Notes: generated by a model not told the origin, from the letters alone. A DNA stretch of 64,000 nucleotides from an uncultured Clostridium sp. (GCA_900552135.1 URYN01000005.1:62001-126000), one strand, 5' to 3'. Shown: positions 44,592-54,449, counted from the stretch's first letter. Numbers and translations are program-made.

Positions 44592-45134
44592 TTATTTCAG
44601 ATTTTTTAGCATCTTTTCATAGCATTGTCTACAAACAGGTAGATACTGATTATCTCCAACCTCAATATCTTTATCCTTTGAGCCACCTTTATAGAAAGTA
44701 AAAACAGCTTCTTCACTTTTACAAACTTCGCAGATTGAAGTCATAATTTCTACATTATCGGCAATACACATAAGATCGCCCATTTTTCCAAAAATCTTCT
44801 TTTCAGAAGTAAGATTAAGTCCAGAAATGTAAAACTTCTTTCCCTCAGAAGCCATTTTATCAATCGTATGTACATCGCCTTTTAGAAATTGGAATTCATC
44901 TATGAAATAAGAATCAGCATTATATTTTTCAAGCTCAGAGATGTCTTGAATATTTATAGCCTTAACCGAATTCCCGCTTCTAGTAGAAATAACATCATCA
45001 CCACATCTATCATCTAAAAGAGGCTTGAAAACCATAATATTTTTACCCGCAATTAATTGTCTTTTTATTTCATTTACAATTTTTTGACTTTTGCCACATT
45101 TCATTGGTCCAGTATATACATTAATAAATCCCAT
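44592..45134 (-). CDS. tdk: Thymidine kinase
   Basis: Phosphorylates thymidine in the salvage pathway. The P-loop GPMKCGKS (about 8-15), the DEFQF segment (about 79-83, catalytic Glu), SGLNLTSEKKIFGKMGDLM, and two zinc-binding cysteine pairs (CEVCK and CRQCYE) are all present. Length 180, normal. The ATG on the minus strand follows AAGGAGTAATTAG. It is a lone gene. Confidence 0.95.
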   Translation of the reverse strand: MGFINVYTGPMKCGKSQKIVNEIKRQLIAGKNIMVFKPLLDDRCGDDVISTRSGNSVKAINIQDISELEKYNADSYFIDEFQFLKGDVHTIDKMASEGKKFYISGLNLTSEKKIFGKMGDLMCIADNVEIMTSICEVCKSEEAVFTFYKGGSKDKDIEVGDNQYLPVCRQCYEKMLKNLK

Positions 45135-45456
45135 GATACTAATTACTCCTTAAATTGTTAAACTAAATTTGCTAAAGAATAATATACAAGTAATTTGAAA
45201 TTTAATCAAGTACTTTTTACAATATTTCATATATAAAATAATAGTGAAATATTTGTAATAAAATGTAACATATTGTAATATAAGTAAGAAAATTATAGCC
45301 TACATTGAATTTTAAATAATTTTGACAAATAATTAAAGTAATCAGTCAGGTAAAAAGATAAATTTTATGAAATAGGCTAGAGTAATTCATAAAAAAATTA
45401 AAAAACTACTTTTAATCATCAAGAAAATGTTGTAAAATATAAGCGAAAATAAAAGA
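45135..45456. other. Intergenic region upstream of the dCMP deaminase gene
   Basis: Very A/T-rich, divergent. A TTGACA at about 45332 has no clear -10 partner at 17 bases. I see no gene, repeat or RNA motif. Confidence 0.5.
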
Positions 45457-45492
45457 TTGGAATATATCCAATTAAAAGAATGGAGAAAGCTT

Positions 45493-45996
45493 ATGGAAAA
45501 TAAAAATGTAAAAAGAAAAAACTATATTGGATGGGATGAATATTTTATGGCTATTGCAAAATTATCTGCGATGAGAAGCAAAGATCCATCTACTCAAGTG
45601 GGAGCTTGCATAGTAGGAGAAGGAAATAGAATATTATCAATAGGCTACAATGGAGCACCTAATGGATTTAATGATGACATATTCCCATGGGCAAGAGAAG
45701 GAGAAAACTTAAATACAAAATATCCCTATGTATGCCATGCAGAAATGAATGCAATTTTAAACTACAGAGGAAGCAGAAAAGATTTGGAAGGAGCAAAAAT
45801 ATATGTAGATTTATTTCCTTGCAATGAATGTGCAAAGATGATAATTCAATCAGGAATAAAAGAAGTTATATATTTATCAGACAAATATGCAAATTCTGAA
45901 AACAATATTGCTTCAAGAAAGCTATTAGATGCATGCAAGGTATCATATAAGAAGATTAATTTGTCAGAAAATAAAAAAATTGAAATAGAATTGTAA
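45493..45996 (+). CDS. Deoxycytidylate (dCMP) deaminase
   Basis: Zinc enzyme that converts dCMP to dUMP for thymidylate synthesis. The deaminase motif CHAEMNAIL (His and Glu) and PCNECAKMI (the two cysteines) are present, as is STQVGACIV near residue 33. Length is 167 with ATG 45493 after GGAGAAAGC; a longer frame opens at 45457. It lies near thymidine kinase, both supplying dTTP. Confidence 0.93.
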   Translation: MENKNVKRKNYIGWDEYFMAIAKLSAMRSKDPSTQVGACIVGEGNRILSIGYNGAPNGFNDDIFPWAREGENLNTKYPYVCHAEMNAILNYRGSRKDLEGAKIYVDLFPCNECAKMIIQSGIKEVIYLSDKYANSENNIASRKLLDACKVSYKKINLSENKKIEIEL

Positions 45997-46333
45997 GATG
46001 AATTGTTTAAAAGATAAAATGCAACTGAATAAAAATACAGTAAAGAAAATATTGAAATCAAATAATATAAAAGTACACTTCGTTTATCAGTGATGAGGTG
46101 TACTTTTATTGTGTAGAATTTTGTCGTACGATTTTATTTGAAAATTAACTGATTGGAGAATATAATTAAATTTCAATAAAAGTAAAGAAGATTCACTTCA
46201 CAATAATTTTATATAACAATTAATAAAATTCGTTATTTAAATTTTTATTCTAAAAAATAAACCCAAAATAAAAATATTACCATAATATATTGACTGATAA
46301 TCACACAATATTATATAATAAGGAGGAATATTA
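45997..46333. other. Intergenic region with one terminator
   Basis: AAAAGTACAC and GTGTACTTTT (46069-46107) form a terminator after the deaminase gene. The remainder is A/T-rich. GGAGGAATATTA before 46334 is the ribosome-binding site of the broken nuclease gene. Confidence 0.6.
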
Positions 46334-47431
46334 ATGGAATATATTCCATCAGGGCTAAAAACAAGAGATGGAAAAGATATTATGTGTTACACATCTGAAT
46401 TCTATATTAAGAACAAAGAAAAAATAGAAAAGTTAATAAGAAGATGTGAAGAAGTATTAAAAGATGATCAAATAAATGAAAACAAGGGGAGATTAAACAA
46501 AAATGATAACCATATTCTAAAAGAAAATTATGAGAAATATGACTTGAATATTCATATAGATAAAAAACATGATAAATTATTTAAAGAAATACTATCTGAT
46601 AGAAAATAAGCTGTTAAATTTATAAACCATTATTTAAATTTGAGTTTAATAGAAAATGACATAGAAAAGTACGAAAAAGAATTTAGAACGCAATCATTTA
46701 GCAGTGTAGAAGCAGATGTGGTATACAAGATAAAGAATAAAAATGTCTTTATACTGATAGAACATCAATCGAGTGTAGATTTAAAGATGTTATATAGAAT
46801 ATTGTGTTACAAAAATGCAATAGTAGAGTCTGCAATAGATAAGAAAAGATTAAAAGAGCGAAATTATAAAATTCCAAAAGTAATAGTAATAGTATTATAT
46901 ACTGGTAAAAGAGAATGGAATATGTTATCAATAAAGGATATTGAAGAAAAAATTGAAGGATATGAAGAAACTGAAAATGAATACACTTTGATAGATACAA
47001 ATAAATTGAGTAGAGAAGTGTTATTAGAAGATAATCTTATAACATCTAAAGCAATGTTAATAGAAAAAGCACGAAATAAGGCCGAATTATATAAAAATAT
47101 TGAAGATATGATAAATAATCAAAAGAGAATAGACAAATTTGAAAATTCACAATTAGAGAAAATAGTGAAGTATGAGTTGGCTGGAACTGAAGATGAAAGT
47201 ATAATAAATAAATTCATAGAAAAAATAAGAAATAGAGAGGAGAAAGATGAGATTATGATGAATGCTGCAAGGATAATTAATAAGGAAATAAGAAAGCAGA
47301 GAAAAGAAGGAATGGAACAGGGAATACTACAAGGCAAGTTTATGATTGCAAAAAAACTTAAAGTAAGAATGACTGTTGAAGAAATAAGCCAGATAACAGG
47401 ATTGAGTAAAAAGGAGATTGAAGAATTATAG
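46334..47431 (+). pseudogene. Rpn/PD-(D/E)XK nuclease-transposase family gene, one nonsense codon
   Basis: Recombination-promoting nuclease (Rpn)/PDDEXK_2-type family, about 365 residues if repaired. The two open pieces are in the same frame, separated by TAA at about 46607-46609: residues ...FKEILSDRK, stop, AVKFINHYLNLSLIEND. A GAA-to-TAA change would restore a standard reading (KEAVKFIN). The active-site region is otherwise intact: VEADVVYKIKNKNVFILIEH with the D...E-x-K/Q core, then VIVIVLYTG. The C-terminal helix-turn-helix-like tail MTVEEISQITGLSKKEIEEL is whole. A good ribosome-binding site starts it. Recent inactivation is likely. Confidence 0.85.
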
Positions 47432-47514
47432 AAGAGATGTATTACTTATAAAAAGAAGTGAATTAAACTGAGTTTTTCTGATAAACATTTCATTAATATA
47501 ATATAAAAAAATTA

Positions 47515-47564
47515 AGAACAAAAGTTTGTAAACTATTGAAAATGCACCAAGTTTATGATATAAT
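47515..47564 (+). promoter_or_regulatory. uvrA promoter with an SOS-box-like palindrome
   Basis: TTGAAA at 47536-47541, 17-base spacer, TATAAT at 47559-47564. Just upstream, AGAACAAAAGTTTG (47515-47528) resembles the LexA/DinR site CGAACRNRYGTTYG, with two differences, fitting a DNA-damage gene. Confidence 0.6.
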
Positions 47565-47659
47565 TATAAAGAAAATTTTATAGAAATATAAAGATACGGA
47601 AGATTTTAAAGTCTTTCGTTAAGATATGTGCTTTTACATAAAACAAGAAAGGAATTTTT

Positions 47660-50488
47660 ATGAATGATAATATTATTATAAAGGGTGCAAAAGAACACAA
47701 TTTAAAGAATATAGATTTAACGATTCCAAGAAATAAATTAGTAGTTGTTACAGGGCTTTCGGGTTCTGGTAAATCTTCACTTGCTTTCGATACTTTGTAT
47801 GCAGAAGGACAAAGAAGATATGTAGAGAGTTTGTCTAGTTATGCAAGACAATTCTTAGGCATGATGGAGAAACCTGAGGTTGAGTCTATTGAAGGACTTT
47901 CACCTGCTATTTCTATTGACCAGAAAACTACTTCTAAGAACCCACGTTCTACAGTTGGAACAGTTACGGAAATTTATGATTATTTGCGTTTATTATATGC
48001 AAGAATTGGTGTGCCATATTGTCCAAACTGTGGTAAGAAAATTGAAAAGCAGACTATTGACCAAATTGTTGATAATATTTTAGAACTTGAAGAAGGGACA
48101 AGACTTCAAGTTCTAGCTCCTGTTGTACGTGGAAGAAAGGGAGAGTTTACAAAACAGTTAGAAGATTATCAAAAAGCGGGATTTATTAGAGTAAGAATAG
48201 ACGGTCAAATGTATGAACTTGGAGAAGACGAAATCACGCTTGATAAAAAGAAGAAACATAATGTTGATGTTGTGGTGGATAGGTTAATTATTAAAGAAGG
48301 TATTCGTGCAAGATTAACTGAATCTGTTGAAACTGCAATGAAATACGCAAACAACCTAGTTACAATAGATGTACCGGGACAAGAAGAGAAAATCTATTCT
48401 CAAAATTACGCATGTACGGATTGTGGTATTAGCTTTGAAGAGTTAACACCAAGAATGTTCTCTTTTAACAATCCATTTGGAGCATGCCCAGAGTGTACTG
48501 GTATTGGTTATTTAATGAGAATTGACGAAGATTTAATAATTCCAGACAAAGATAAGACACTATATGATGGTGTAAAAGCCTTCGGAGCTAGCACCATGAA
48601 AAAAGGCGATACTATGGCTAAGATGTACTTTGAGAGTATTGCAAAGCATTATGGAGTTAAAATAAAAGACGTCCCAATTAAGAAGTTACCAAAGGATTTC
48701 TTGGATAAAATCCTATATGGTACAGGAGATGAAGTAATTGATTTTGAATACACATCTGCTGCAGGAACAAGAAAATATTCTACTCCTTTTGAGGGAGTAA
48801 TTCCAACCCTTGAAAGACGTCATAACGAGACTAAATCTAATGGTATGAGAAGTTTCTACGAGATGTACATGAGTGAATCTCCTTGTCTTGCATGCCATGG
48901 AGCACGTTTAAGAAAAGAGAGTCTGTCTGTAAGAATTGGAAATTTAAACATAAAAGAACTTACAGATATGTCAATAGATAAAATAAAAGAATATATAAAT
49001 AATATAGAGCTTACGCCAACACAGGCAATGATTGCAGAGCAGATTCTACAAGAGTTGAATAAGCGTTTACAATTCTTGATAGACGTTGGACTTGATTATT
49101 TAACACTTTCGAGACCTGCTGGTTCTTTGTCTGGTGGTGAGGCACAACGTATTAGGCTTGCAACTCAAATTGGTGCAGGACTTACAGGCGTTCTATATAT
49201 TCTTGATGAACCAAGCATTGGACTTCATCAAAGAGATAATGACAAGCTAATTGCTACATTGAAGAAGCTAAGAGATTTAGGAAATTCTGTTATAGTTGTA
49301 GAGCATGATGAAGATACGATGTATGCAGCTGATCAGATTATAGATATTGGACCAGGAGCTGGTGTACATGGCGGAAATGTAATGGCACAAGGAACAGCGG
49401 AAGAAGTGAAGAACACACCAGGTTCTATAACAGGTGATTATTTGAGTGGAAGAAAACAAATAGTAGTTCCAAAGAAAAGAAGAAAGTCTAATGGAAAATC
49501 TATAGAAGTAGTTGGAGCAACAGAACACAACTTAAAAAATATAACAGTAAAATTTCCGTTAGGACAATTTATATGTGTAACAGGTGTTTCCGGTTCAGGA
49601 AAATCAACACTCGTAAATGAAATTTTATACAAGACGATTGCAAGAGACTTAAATGGCTCTAACGAAAAACCAGGAAAATGTAAGCAAGTAAAAGGCCTTC
49701 ATAATATAGACAAAATAGTAAACATAGATCAATCACCAATAGGAAGAACTCCTCGTTCAAATCCAGCAACATATACTGGTGTGTTTGATATGATAAGAGA
49801 TTTATTTGCAGGCACAAACGAAGCAAAAATGAGAGGATATGACAAGGGAAGATTTAGCTTCAATGTTCCAGGAGGAAGATGTGAGGCTTGTTCCGGAGAT
49901 GGAGTCTTAAAAATAGAAATGCATTTCTTATCTGATATTTATGTTCCTTGTGAAGTCTGCAAAGGAAAACGTTATAATAAAGAAACCTTGGAAGTAAAAT
50001 ATAAAGGAAAATCAATATCGGATGTGTTAGATATGACTGTTGAAGAAGCATTAGAATTCTTCGATAAAATACCAAGAATAAAATCAAAAATTCAAACATT
50101 GTATGATGTTGGATTAGGTTACATTAAACTAGGACAACCTTCAACAACACTATCTGGTGGAGAGGCTCAACGTGTGAAATTGGCAACAGAACTTTCTAAG
50201 AAAGCAACAGGAAAAACATTGTATATCTTAGATGAACCAACAACAGGCTTGCATATTGCAGATGTTCATAGATTAGTAGATATTTTACAAAGACTCGTAG
50301 ATACGGGAAACACTATAATTGTAATAGAACATAATTTAGACTTAATAAAAACTTGTGACCATATAATAGACCTAGGACCAGAAGGCGGAGATAAAGGTGG
50401 ACAAGTGATTGCAGTAGGAACACCAGAACACATCGTAAAAAATGAAAATAGTTATACAGGAAAATTCTTAAAAAAATATCTTAATTAG
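47660..50488 (+). CDS. uvrA: UvrABC excinuclease subunit A
   Basis: Damage-recognising ATPase of nucleotide excision repair. Two ABC modules: the first Walker A GLSGSGKSSLAFDTLYAEGQ (about 31-50), the second GVSGSGKSTLVNEILYKT (about 639-656). ABC signatures LSGGEAQRIRLATQIG and LSGGEAQRVKLATELS follow. Zinc-finger cysteine pairs CPNCG and CTDCG in the first half, CEACSGDGV and CEVCKGKRY in the second. The 942 residues are normal. uvrB is not adjacent. The promoter and SOS-box-like site lie at 47515-47564. Confidence 0.98.
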   Translation: MNDNIIIKGAKEHNLKNIDLTIPRNKLVVVTGLSGSGKSSLAFDTLYAEGQRRYVESLSSYARQFLGMMEKPEVESIEGLSPAISIDQKTTSKNPRSTVGTVTEIYDYLRLLYARIGVPYCPNCGKKIEKQTIDQIVDNILELEEGTRLQVLAPVVRGRKGEFTKQLEDYQKAGFIRVRIDGQMYELGEDEITLDKKKKHNVDVVVDRLIIKEGIRARLTESVETAMKYANNLVTIDVPGQEEKIYSQNYACTDCGISFEELTPRMFSFNNPFGACPECTGIGYLMRIDEDLIIPDKDKTLYDGVKAFGASTMKKGDTMAKMYFESIAKHYGVKIKDVPIKKLPKDFLDKILYGTGDEVIDFEYTSAAGTRKYSTPFEGVIPTLERRHNETKSNGMRSFYEMYMSESPCLACHGARLRKESLSVRIGNLNIKELTDMSIDKIKEYINNIELTPTQAMIAEQILQELNKRLQFLIDVGLDYLTLSRPAGSLSGGEAQRIRLATQIGAGLTGVLYILDEPSIGLHQRDNDKLIATLKKLRDLGNSVIVVEHDEDTMYAADQIIDIGPGAGVHGGNVMAQGTAEEVKNTPGSITGDYLSGRKQIVVPKKRRKSNGKSIEVVGATEHNLKNITVKFPLGQFICVTGVSGSGKSTLVNEILYKTIARDLNGSNEKPGKCKQVKGLHNIDKIVNIDQSPIGRTPRSNPATYTGVFDMIRDLFAGTNEAKMRGYDKGRFSFNVPGGRCEACSGDGVLKIEMHFLSDIYVPCEVCKGKRYNKETLEVKYKGKSISDVLDMTVEEALEFFDKIPRIKSKIQTLYDVGLGYIKLGQPSTTLSGGEAQRVKLATELSKKATGKTLYILDEPTTGLHIADVHRLVDILQRLVDTGNTIIVIEHNLDLIKTCDHIIDLGPEGGDKGGQVIAVGTPEHIVKNENSYTGKFLKKYLN

Positions 50489-50498
50489 AGATAATTTG

Positions 50499-50529
50499 GT
50501 ACAATTTGGGTACGGAGAAAAAATTGTAC
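50499..50529 (+). terminator. uvrA terminator
   Basis: GTACAATTT and AAATTGTAC pair in a perfect nine-base stem shortly after the uvrA stop; the downstream T-run is weak. Confidence 0.55.
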
Positions 50530-50560
50530 AATTAAAAGTTTTAATTTTGAAAGATAATAG

Positions 50561-50644
50561 ACACTTTATTGATTTAGGAGGATGGTACCATAAATAAATG
50601 GAATCCTTCTAAAATTTTCTTAGACTAATCAATAAAATGGTGTA
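50561..50644. repeat. Imperfect 80-bp inverted repeat
   Basis: ACTTTATTGATT at one end and AATCAATAAAATGGTGT at the other, with inner pairing between GGAGGATGG and CCTTCTAAAA regions. It shares the TAGG...GGTACC...TCTAAAATTTTC arrangement with the repeat at 29465-29520, so the two may belong to one family. Confidence 0.5.
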
Positions 50645-50753
50645 TATTGACATATTTAGTTAAAATACATATAATTACTGTGTAAATTATAATAAGGCAA
50701 AAATATATTCATACAATGAATTTTTTTGCCCTGAGAAAGGAACAAAATCAAAA

Positions 50754-51437
50754 ATGGAAAATATAACAATAGGAATAGAAGGACTTGTTGGAGCTGGAAA
50801 AACATCAATTTGTAGAGCTATGCTAGACAAAATTCCAAACAGTATAATATTGCACGGAGGAAATTTATATAGAGGCATAGTATATGCACTTATGAATTCT
50901 GGTATAGACATGAGCAAAATTGTAAATAATTCTGACAAACCAATTGATATAAAGCAGATGATGGATATGTTAAAAGTTGAAATTAAAATAGAAAACAGAG
51001 AAAGTGTTGTTTATGTTGACGGAAAAGAAATAAATGAGGATAATTTACAATCTGATGCAACATCATTGGCTGTTTCAAAAATTGCAAAAGATGCTGATAA
51101 TTCAAAATTTTATGCTTTCGGAAAAAAGTTGATAGACGTGTATAAAAAACAATATAACTTAATAATATCTGGTAGAGACCTAATGAAAATTTATCCAGAC
51201 TTAGATTATCACTTTTTTGTAACTGCTGATATAGAAACAAGAGTAGACAGAAAGATGCATCAATATACGAACGAGAAAATAACACGCGAAGAACTAAAAA
51301 AACATATTGAAGAAAGAGATTCATTACAGGAGCAAGCTGGATTCTACAAAAGGTATGATAAAACTATTGATGTGGATGTTACAGAATGCAAAAGTGCAGA
51401 AGAATCTGCAATGAAGATATTAGAGAAGATCAATTAA
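50754..51437 (+). CDS. cmk: Cytidylate kinase-like P-loop kinase
   Basis: Predicted to phosphorylate CMP or dCMP. The P-loop GIEGLVGAGKTSICRAML is at about residues 7-24, LHGGNLYRGIVYALMNSGID corresponds to the substrate loop, then ISGRDLMKIYPDLDYHFFV and the lid RVDRKMHQYTNEKITREEL. The 227-residue length and motif order fit cytidylate kinase, but the GIEGL and GGNLYR sequences deviate from the usual GPAGAGKST and TGAMYRAVA. It may be a divergent Cmk. The ATG follows GAAAGGAACAAAATC. Confidence 0.8.
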   Translation: MENITIGIEGLVGAGKTSICRAMLDKIPNSIILHGGNLYRGIVYALMNSGIDMSKIVNNSDKPIDIKQMMDMLKVEIKIENRESVVYVDGKEINEDNLQSDATSLAVSKIAKDADNSKFYAFGKKLIDVYKKQYNLIISGRDLMKIYPDLDYHFFVTADIETRVDRKMHQYTNEKITREELKKHIEERDSLQEQAGFYKRYDKTIDVDVTECKSAEESAMKILEKIN

Positions 51438-51513
51438 AAAATAGTTTCACTAAAAATGTATGAACGCGATGAAACAGGGAAATATTAGAAAAATTTGATT
51501 AATCCCAAAATCG

Positions 51514-51547
51514 TTTCGCCCAAAAAAGGGCGTCCCCATTGGGCGAC
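51514..51547. repeat. GGGCG palindromic repeat, inverted copy
   Basis: TTTCGCCCAAAAAAGGGCG then TCCCCATTGGGCGAC, the reverse complement of the element at 3392-3424. It lies between cmk and murD. Confidence 0.75.
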
Positions 51548-51569
51548 AAGAAAGGAATGAAAGTTTAAT

Positions 51570-52985
51570 ATGAAATTTGTAAATGAAAAGTTAGAAAAAT
51601 TTAATAAATTCTTGGACGGAAAGAAGGTTGCTATAATTGGACTTGGTGTTAGCAATTATCCGCTTCTAGATTATTTTTACGATAAAAATGCTAAAGTAAC
51701 TGTATTTGATAAGAAACAATTATCAGACGAAGCTATGCAGAAAATAAACAAGTATAGATATGAAGTAGAAATCGGAGAAGATAATTTATCTAGACTACAT
51801 GGATTTGATATTATTTTCAGATCTCCAAGCATGTTGCCTACTAAACCAGAGTTTGTTCAAGAAGTTGAAAATGGTGCAATTCTTACATCAGAAATTGAAA
51901 TGTGCATAAAGCTTGCTCCATGCAAGATAATTGGAGTAACAGGAACAGAAGGAAAAACAACGACTACTTCTATAATATATGAGATATGTAAGAAAGCAGG
52001 ATATAAATGTTTTTTAGGAGGGAATATTGGAACTCCAATTTTTACACAAATTGAAGAAATGACTCCTAACGATTTAGTTATATTAGAGCTAAGCAGTTTT
52101 CAGTTAATGAATATGCCGGTTAGCCCTGATATAGCAGTTGTTACAAACATGTTTCCAGATCATTTAAATATTCATAAATCTTATGAGGAATATCAGGAAG
52201 CTAAAAAGCAAATATTTCTACACCAAGATAAAAATGGAATCTTAGTACTTAATAAAGATAATGAAATTACAAAAAAGTTTGCAGATGAAGCAAAAGGAAA
52301 GGTTATATTCTTTAGTAGTACTCAAAAGCTAAAAGATGGATATGTTTACGACAGAGAAGATGAAATGATAAAGCATTGTGTAAATGGAAAATGCCAAGAA
52401 ATAATGAATAAATCAGACATTAAACTAAGAGGAATACATAATTACGAGAATATATGTTCTGCAATCGCTGCAACAGAGTCATTAGCTGATACAACCACAC
52501 AAGTAGAGGCTATAAAAGAATTTAAAGGAGTAGAACATAGACTAGAATTTGTTAGAGAGTTAAATGGTGTAAAATATTATAATGATTCTATTGGAACAAG
52601 TCCAGCAAGCACAATGGCAGGGTTAAACGCATTTGATGAAAATATAATACTGTTAGCTGGTGGTTCAGATAAAGGATTAGATTATAAAGAAATAGGTGAA
52701 ACTATTGCAAGAAAAGTTGGAACTCTTATTTTAACAGGACCTACTTCAGAAAAAATTGAAAATGCAACAAGAATTGCGTTAGATGAAATGAATGAAGGAA
52801 AAGATAAAAGAGACATAGAAATAATACACACATCTAATTTAGAAGAATCAGTTAAAATGGCTAAAATATCGGCTAAACCTGGTGATATAGTATTACTTTC
52901 GCCTGCAAGTGCAAGCTTTGACGCATTCAAGAATTTTATGGAAAGAGGACAAAAATTCAAAGATTTTGTAAACGAACTAAAATAA
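51570..52985 (+). CDS. murD: UDP-N-acetylmuramoyl-L-alanine:D-glutamate ligase
   Basis: Adds D-glutamate in peptidoglycan precursor synthesis. The N-terminal Rossmann domain reads VAIIGLGVSNYPLLDYFYDK. The ATP-binding GVTGTEGKTTTTSIIYEICK (about 121-140), FPDHLNIHKSYEEYQEAKKQ, and EHRLEFVRELNGVKYYNDSIG-like residues (split here as EHRLEFVREL and YYNDSIGTSPAS) mark it. Length 471, normal. A second, shorter tail, in the same frame but after the stop, repeats the end (ENELK) as an apparent tandem-duplication relic. Confidence 0.97.
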   Translation: MKFVNEKLEKFNKFLDGKKVAIIGLGVSNYPLLDYFYDKNAKVTVFDKKQLSDEAMQKINKYRYEVEIGEDNLSRLHGFDIIFRSPSMLPTKPEFVQEVENGAILTSEIEMCIKLAPCKIIGVTGTEGKTTTTSIIYEICKKAGYKCFLGGNIGTPIFTQIEEMTPNDLVILELSSFQLMNMPVSPDIAVVTNMFPDHLNIHKSYEEYQEAKKQIFLHQDKNGILVLNKDNEITKKFADEAKGKVIFFSSTQKLKDGYVYDREDEMIKHCVNGKCQEIMNKSDIKLRGIHNYENICSAIAATESLADTTTQVEAIKEFKGVEHRLEFVRELNGVKYYNDSIGTSPASTMAGLNAFDENIILLAGGSDKGLDYKEIGETIARKVGTLILTGPTSEKIENATRIALDEMNEGKDKRDIEIIHTSNLEESVKMAKISAKPGDIVLLSPASASFDAFKNFMERGQKFKDFVNELK

Positions 52986-53056
52986 CCAATATTAAAAGAT
53001 ATAGAACTTAATGCAGATGGAAAATCTTTTGAAAATGAATTAAAATAACAAATATT

Positions 53057-53101
53057 AAAAGCTTCTCATATAATAATTATATGAGGAGCTTTTTTGTTGC
53101 T
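53057..53101 (+). terminator. Terminator after murD
   Basis: AAAAGCTTCTCATATAAT pairs with ATTATATGAGGAGCTTTT, then a T-run. A strong stem of about 18 pairs. Confidence 0.9.
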
Positions 53102-53127
53102 CAACTCAATAGAAAGGAATGATTTTT

Positions 53128-53679
53128 ATGAATTATGATGAATATATGAGAGCAATAATAGGAGAAAAACCATTGGCACAGCCAACAAATTTTACAAGCT
53201 ATCAGACAAATAATCGTCCATTCGGAATAGAGGAAAATAATTTAAGTGGATATATTAATAAAAGCAATACATACAGGGAGAGTTCAGACTTTGATTTAGT
53301 TGAGCCAACTGTTAATACAATTGATTTATATCCAGATATTTTCATACAGGTAAATCCAATGGTAATAAACAGATGTAAGAGTATAACGCAAAAACCTACT
53401 AAAGACTTAGTAATGCAAATTACAAATGAAATTTATGATAAAGTTATGCAGACTCTTAATGATAATATCGACAATAATAGACAAGAAAAAGAAGAAGATT
53501 CCAGAATAAGAGAACCAATAAGATCACCTTTTGACAGACCACGTCCAAATCCTAACAGACCAAATGGCGTAAGACCAAACAATGATTTTCTAAGAGATTT
53601 AATTAGATTACTGGTTATTAATCAATTACTCAGAAACAGGAATGCAGAAAGAACAAATAATAGATATTTACAATTTTAA
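53128..53679 (+). CDS. Hypothetical protein with Pro/Arg/Asn-rich tail
   Basis: A protein of about 183 residues that I do not recognise. ATG 53128 follows AGAAAGGAATG. The first half is polar (YDEYMRAIIGEKPLAQPTNF), and the middle contains IDLYPDIFIQVNPMVINRCK. The last third is very hydrophilic with Pro/Arg/Asn repeats (RPRPNPNRPNGVRPNNDFLR) and a hydrophobic end. The composition recalls spore-coat or surface proteins, but nothing proves that. It has no signal peptide. Confidence 0.6.
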   Translation: MNYDEYMRAIIGEKPLAQPTNFTSYQTNNRPFGIEENNLSGYINKSNTYRESSDFDLVEPTVNTIDLYPDIFIQVNPMVINRCKSITQKPTKDLVMQITNEIYDKVMQTLNDNIDNNRQEKEEDSRIREPIRSPFDRPRPNPNRPNGVRPNNDFLRDLIRLLVINQLLRNRNAERTNNRYLQF

Positions 53680-53911
53680 ACTATTTAAATTTAGGAAATA
53701 AAGAAATTCAATTCTAAAATTATTTTTTGTGATGGTAAATAATAATGCACCAAAATCAAAAAATAAAAACACACAATTAGATAAATGATTGAGAATTTGC
53801 AAAATTTATTTTTTGACAAAAATTTCAAAATTTGAAAGATTGCACATGTATATTCTAATTTTAAAAGAACATAATAATATTATAATTTTTTTTGAAAGGT
53901 GGATATATATA

Positions 53912-54349
53912 ATGAAAGTTAAAGATTGTATGTGTAATCATGTAAACTTTGTAAAGCCGGATACAACGGTAAAAGATTGTGCAAAAATGATGTGCGAATG
54001 TCATGTTGGATGCACGCCAGTTTGCAACGATGAAAATAAGCTTGTGGGAATAATAACTGATAGAGATATTTTACTAAGAGCAGTTGCATGTGATAAAGAC
54101 ACTTGCAAGACTCCTATTTCAGAGATAATGACAACAAAACCTTATTCTTGTGATTGTAATGCTGACATTACAGAAGCGGAAAAGATAATGAGTGAAAAAC
54201 AGGTTAGAAGAATTCCAGTAATGGAAAACAATAAAGTAATAGGAATGCTTACACTTGGAGATTTAGCTGCAAACGAAGCTGTAGATGAAGATCAGTTATG
54301 TGACACTATTGAATGTATATGCGGAACTGGAAAACAAAACGCAGAATAG
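53912..54349 (+). CDS. Tandem CBS-domain protein
   Basis: A 145-residue protein consisting of two CBS motifs that bind adenosyl ligands: MKVKDCMCNHVNFVKPDTTV with GIITDRDILLRAV near residue 45, then ISEIMTTKPYSCDCNADITE and EKQVRRIPVMENNKVIGML. Unusually many cysteines occur at both ends (CMCNH and CDTIECICGTG). ATG 53912 follows GAAAGGTGG; a longer frame opens at 53789. CBS pairs of this kind resemble YhcV/hypoxic-response proteins, and the ligand is not known. Confidence 0.85.
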   Translation: MKVKDCMCNHVNFVKPDTTVKDCAKMMCECHVGCTPVCNDENKLVGIITDRDILLRAVACDKDTCKTPISEIMTTKPYSCDCNADITEAEKIMSEKQVRRIPVMENNKVIGMLTLGDLAANEAVDEDQLCDTIECICGTGKQNAE

Positions 54350-54449
54350 AAAACAAATATAAAAAATATAAATAAGAGTAAACATTTTTAAGAATGAAAT
54401 AAATTTAACAAACGAGTTAATACAAAAAATTAATAAATAATTAATTTAT

